Assembly: GCA_030612185.1 (NCBI GenBank)
Contig: JAUWOI010000195.1
Location: 1-7,648 of the forward strand
From: Anaerolineae bacterium
GTDB taxonomy: Bacteria; Chloroflexota; Anaerolineae; B4-G1
Length of the DNA stretch: 7,648 nucleotides
Direction: 5' to 3'
The notes beneath the pieces were generated by a model that was given only the letters and a program-made list of their open reading frames with translations, was not told the origin of the DNA and ran no database searches. A program made the position numbers and the translations under genes. Shown piece after piece: positions 5,606 through 7,648 of this stretch (the stretch's first letter is position 1; every line of letters begins with the position of its first letter).

Positions 5606-7450
5606 ATGCCAATCGTTTCCCATCCATCGAAATTCGTCTTGTCTGAGCAGGTAGAACAGCGCCTGCTCGATCATCTGATTTTTCTGTACGGCGTGGAGCG
5701 AGCGCCAGTTCTGTTGGAGCGGCTACACTCCATCCTGACGCGGTTCCGGCAGCGTAACCCTCAGTTCCGCACAGCGGAGGCACGGATCGTTCCCCAGACG
5801 CCCCCGGGACGGGGGCTGGAAGCTTTAGATATCACGGAGCGGTTGACGGAGCGGGACGCTATCCTCATCACCTACGGCGACCAGGTGATGGAGCGAGGCA
5901 GACCCCCGCTGCAAGCCCTGGCCGAGGTGTTGGAGAAGCACATCCAGGGCATCGTCACCGGCGTCCACATCCTGCCCTTCTTCCCCTACTCCTCCGACGA
6001 CGGATTCTCCATCATTGACTACACAGTCGTCAATCCCGACTTCGGTGACTGGGCGGACATCGAGCGGCTGGGCCGTTACTTCCGCCTCATGTTCGATGCT
6101 GTCATCAATCACGTCTCAGCACAAAGCCGGTGGTTTCAAGAGTTCCTGAAAGGCAATCCGGAGTTCGCCGACTACTTCATCATCGTTGAGGAGGAGGCCG
6201 ATCTCTCGCAAGTCGTGCGCCCCAGGGCGCTGCCGCTCCTGACCCGCGTGCAGATGACCTCTGGCGAACGACTGGTCTGGACCACCTTCAGCGCGGACCA
6301 GATTGACCCCAACTACGCCAACCCCGACGTGCTGCTCAAGATCATCGAGGTTCTCCTGCTGTACGTCGAGAAAGGGGCCGAGATCATCCGGTTGGATGCT
6401 ATCGCCTACCTGTGGAAGAAGATCGGCACAACTTGTATCCACCTGGAGGAGACGCACCGGGTGGTGAAGATATTCCGTGCCGTCCTCGACGCCGTCGCGC
6501 CACAGGTGATCATCGTCACCGAGACCAACGTGCCGCACGAGGAGAACATCTCCTACTTCGGCGACGGGACGGACGAGGCGCAGATGGTCTACCAGTTCCC
6601 GCTACCTCCTCTGGTGCTCCACGCTTTCCTCGCTGGCGATGCAACCCATCTCTCCAGGTGGGCCGCTGATCTCTCCACCCCCTCTGGTAGCACTACCTTC
6701 TTCAACTTCCTGGCCTCCCACGATGGGGTGGGGGTGCGGCCTGTCGAAGGTATCCTCAGTCCATCGGAGGTCCAGGGCCTGGTCGAGCGGACGCTGGCCC
6801 ACGGCGGCTACGTCTCCTACAAGGCCGAGGCTGATGGCAGCCAGACCGTCTACGAACTGAACATCTCCTACTTCGACGCCCTCTCTGATCCCAGCGGGGA
6901 CAAGTCGCTGGACCTACAGGCGCGTCGCTTCCTGGCATCCCAGGCCATTATGCTCAGCCTGGCCGGGGTGCCGGGCATCTACGTGCACAGCCTGTTCGGC
7001 TCGCGCAGTTACCCTGCTGGCGTGGAGCAGACCGGGCGGTATCGCTCCATCAACCGGGAGAAGTTCAGGCGCGGCGAACTGGAGCGTGAGTTGGCGGACC
7101 GTTCCTCGCTGCGCCACCAGGTGTTCTATCCCTATCTCCACCTCATCCGCACCCGTGCTACACACCCGGCCTTTCATCCCAACGGCGCGCAGGAGGTGTT
7201 CCTCGGCGACGAACCGCTGTTCACGCTGGTGCGCACCTCCCCGGCCGGCGAGGAGAAGGTACTCTGCGTCCACAACGTATCGGGTGCTGCACAGTCCTTC
7301 CGGGCCAACCTGAAGGCGTTGTCCATTCGACACGCTGGTGTTCTGCGAGACATCATCTCGGGGACGTTCTACTCGGTGGACGGTAGTGACGATTTGGCGC
7401 TCACCGTTGATCCATACCAGGTGCTATGGCTGAACGGGGGAACTGGATGA
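5606..7450 (+). CDS. ycjM: GH13_18 glycoside phosphorylase, probable glucosylglycerate phosphorylase (YcjM-like)
   Basis: The 614-residue protein belongs to GH13 subfamily 18, which splits alpha-glucosides with phosphate to alpha-glucose 1-phosphate. The (beta/alpha)8 barrel begins at ILITYGDQV (86-94). It carries GVHILPFFPYSSDDGFS (119-135), DAVINH (164-169), EIIRLDAIAY with nucleophile Asp264, VTETNVPH with acid/base Glu306, and FLASHDGVGVRP with stabilising Asp373. Recalled stretches of E. coli YcjM are strikingly similar: RPRALPLLT (205-213), GTTCIHLEETH (274-284), ETNVPHEENISYFG, and MVYQFPLPPLVLHA. Bifidobacterial sucrose phosphorylase differs at these sites. YcjM converts 2-O-alpha-glucosyl-D-glycerate to glucose 1-phosphate and glycerate, so this is the best guess; sucrose or glucosylglycerol remain possible. 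An N-terminal helical extension of about 85 residues precedes the barrel, longer than in YcjM. No signal peptide is present, so it acts in the cytoplasm. It is the last gene of the cluster, 56 bases after the second GH130, with its own ribosome binding site. Confidence 0.88.
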   Translation: MPIVSHPSKFVLSEQVEQRLLDHLIFLYGVERAPVLLERLHSILTRFRQRNPQFRTAEARIVPQTPPGRGLEALDITERLTERDAILITYGDQVMERGRPPLQALAEVLEKHIQGIVTGVHILPFFPYSSDDGFSIIDYTVVNPDFGDWADIERLGRYFRLMFDAVINHVSAQSRWFQEFLKGNPEFADYFIIVEEEADLSQVVRPRALPLLTRVQMTSGERLVWTTFSADQIDPNYANPDVLLKIIEVLLLYVEKGAEIIRLDAIAYLWKKIGTTCIHLEETHRVVKIFRAVLDAVAPQVIIVTETNVPHEENISYFGDGTDEAQMVYQFPLPPLVLHAFLAGDATHLSRWAADLSTPSGSTTFFNFLASHDGVGVRPVEGILSPSEVQGLVERTLAHGGYVSYKAEADGSQTVYELNISYFDALSDPSGDKSLDLQARRFLASQAIMLSLAGVPGIYVHSLFGSRSYPAGVEQTGRYRSINREKFRRGELERELADRSSLRHQVFYPYLHLIRTRATHPAFHPNGAQEVFLGDEPLFTLVRTSPAGEEKVLCVHNVSGAAQSFRANLKALSIRHAGVLRDIISGTFYSVDGSDDLALTVDPYQVLWLNGGTG

Positions 7451-7503
7451 TGCACTGGCAACCTTCGTAGACCGCTTCTCCATAGATGACTCCTCTGAAA
7501 AAA

Positions 7504-7516
7504 CTCCGAATCGGAG
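7504..7516. repeat. Perfect 6-bp inverted repeat CTCCGA-A-TCGGAG
   Basis: CTCCGA and TCGGAG flank a single A, 53 bases after the GH13 stop. It is a DNA dyad rather than an RNA hairpin, because a one-base loop is too tight. A competing pairing, TCCTC (7491-7495) with GAGGA (7514-7518), would give a hairpin with an 18-base loop. No T-run follows, so it is not a good terminator. A protein-binding site is possible. Confidence 0.35.
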
Positions 7517-7549
7517 GACTCAATAGGGACAGCGCCCCACTTTTGCCCT

Positions 7550-7608
7550 GAAAACGGCCAAATTTAGGGACGGCATCATCAAAAACGGTGCTTTTTGGCC
7601 TGGTTTTC
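7550..7608. repeat. Long imperfect inverted repeat downstream of the operon
   Basis: GAAAAC plus GGCCAAA (7550-7562) can pair with TTTGGCC (7594-7600) and, after a two-base bulge, GTTTTC (7603-7608). Inside the loop, GCATC (7573-7577) can pair with GGTGC (7587-7591), using one G-U pair. The result is a two-stage stem about 59 bases long. TAGGGAC occurs twice nearby (7524-7530 and 7565-7571). Structures like this occur at ends of IS200/IS605-type and REP-like elements, but no transposase is visible in the window. Confidence 0.4.
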
Positions 7609-7609
7609 C

Positions 7610-7638
7610 CCACCAACTGGTGGCGAGTGACCTTTTTT
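7610..7638 (+). terminator. Weak candidate terminator
   Basis: CCACCA (7610-7615) and TGGTGG (7618-7623) form a perfect 6-bp inverted repeat with a two-base centre, and a run of six T follows at 7633-7638. The nine-base gap between stem and T-run and the very small loop make it a poor intrinsic terminator. It is nonetheless the only hairpin-plus-T arrangement after the last gene. Confidence 0.25.
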
Positions 7639-7648
7639 CAGTAGAGTC

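Larger units (their letters stand above)
7451..7648. other. Non-coding, structured tail of the window
   Basis: No supported gene is seen in the last 198 bases on either strand. The stretch is less GC-rich than the genes and contains the inverted repeats and weak terminator listed separately, along with A- and T-runs. It probably marks the end of the operon and may be the edge of a mobile or repeated element. Confidence 0.5.

Noticed and set aside
5587..5607. TTGACT and TATAAT resembling -35 and -10 promoter boxes before the GH13 gene
   Set aside because: They are only 9 bases apart instead of about 17, and the TATAAT overlaps the start codon, so they cannot work together as a promoter.
5606..7450. 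Calling the GH13 enzyme a sucrose phosphorylase
   Set aside because: The active-site surroundings (RPRALPLLT, ETNVPHEENISYFG, SHDGVGVRP) match YcjM-type glucosylglycerate phosphorylase better than bifidobacterial sucrose phosphorylase, though activity is unproven.
7401..7616. 71-codon open frame on the - strand at the window end
   Set aside because: It overlaps the GH13 C-terminus and the inverted repeats, and its composition is not protein-like.
1..7648. CRISPR array, tRNA or rRNA genes
   Set aside because: No regularly spaced repeats, cloverleaf-like segments or rRNA-like stretches were seen.

Overview
The window shows four complete genes on the + strand, closely spaced in one direction, preceded by the broken tail of a fifth gene and followed by about 200 bases of structured non-coding DNA. 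All four are predicted cytoplasmic carbohydrate-active enzymes: none has a signal peptide or membrane segment. In order they are a GH130 phosphorylase (357-1343), a GH38 alpha-mannosidase (1420-4611), a second, divergent GH130 phosphorylase (4626-5549), and a GH13 subfamily 18 phosphorylase closely resembling E. coli YcjM, glucosylglycerate phosphorylase (5606-7450). No convincing gene is seen on the - strand.

Layout. Bases 1-356 hold a degraded or frameshifted gene. Its last ~60 codons read like the C-terminus of a glycerophosphodiester phosphodiesterase, and its stop codon directly abuts the first GH130 start (TAGATG). The gaps between the four genes are short (76, 14 and 56 bases), each gene has a purine-rich ribosome binding site, and no convincing internal promoter or terminator is seen, so a single operon is likely. 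Between the last two genes a near-perfect Shine-Dalgarno precedes a 10-codon mini-ORF. After 7450 there are several inverted repeats and one weak terminator candidate.

How the genes may work together. GH130 enzymes split beta-mannosides with phosphate to give mannose 1-phosphate, GH38 hydrolyses alpha-mannosides, and YcjM-type GH13_18 enzymes split alpha-glucosyl-glycerate with phosphate to give glucose 1-phosphate and glycerate. The set therefore looks like an intracellular, energy-saving route for mannose- and glucose-containing oligosaccharides or glycosylglycerates. A compound carrying alpha-mannose on glucosylglycerate is an attractive, untested substrate for the GH38 plus GH13_18 pair. 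Transport and regulatory genes are not in the window.

Organism. The DNA is GC-rich, uses ATG starts with GGAGG-type sites, and looks bacterial. A 48-base insert inside the GH38 gene resembles the CCTTCGAC/GCTCAGGAC interspersed repeats that I associate with Chloroflexota (Anaerolineae-like) and some other environmental bacteria. Together with the gene content this suggests, at low to moderate confidence, an uncultured Chloroflexota genome. The most noteworthy single signal is that repeat, which adds 16 in-frame codons to an otherwise intact mannosidase.
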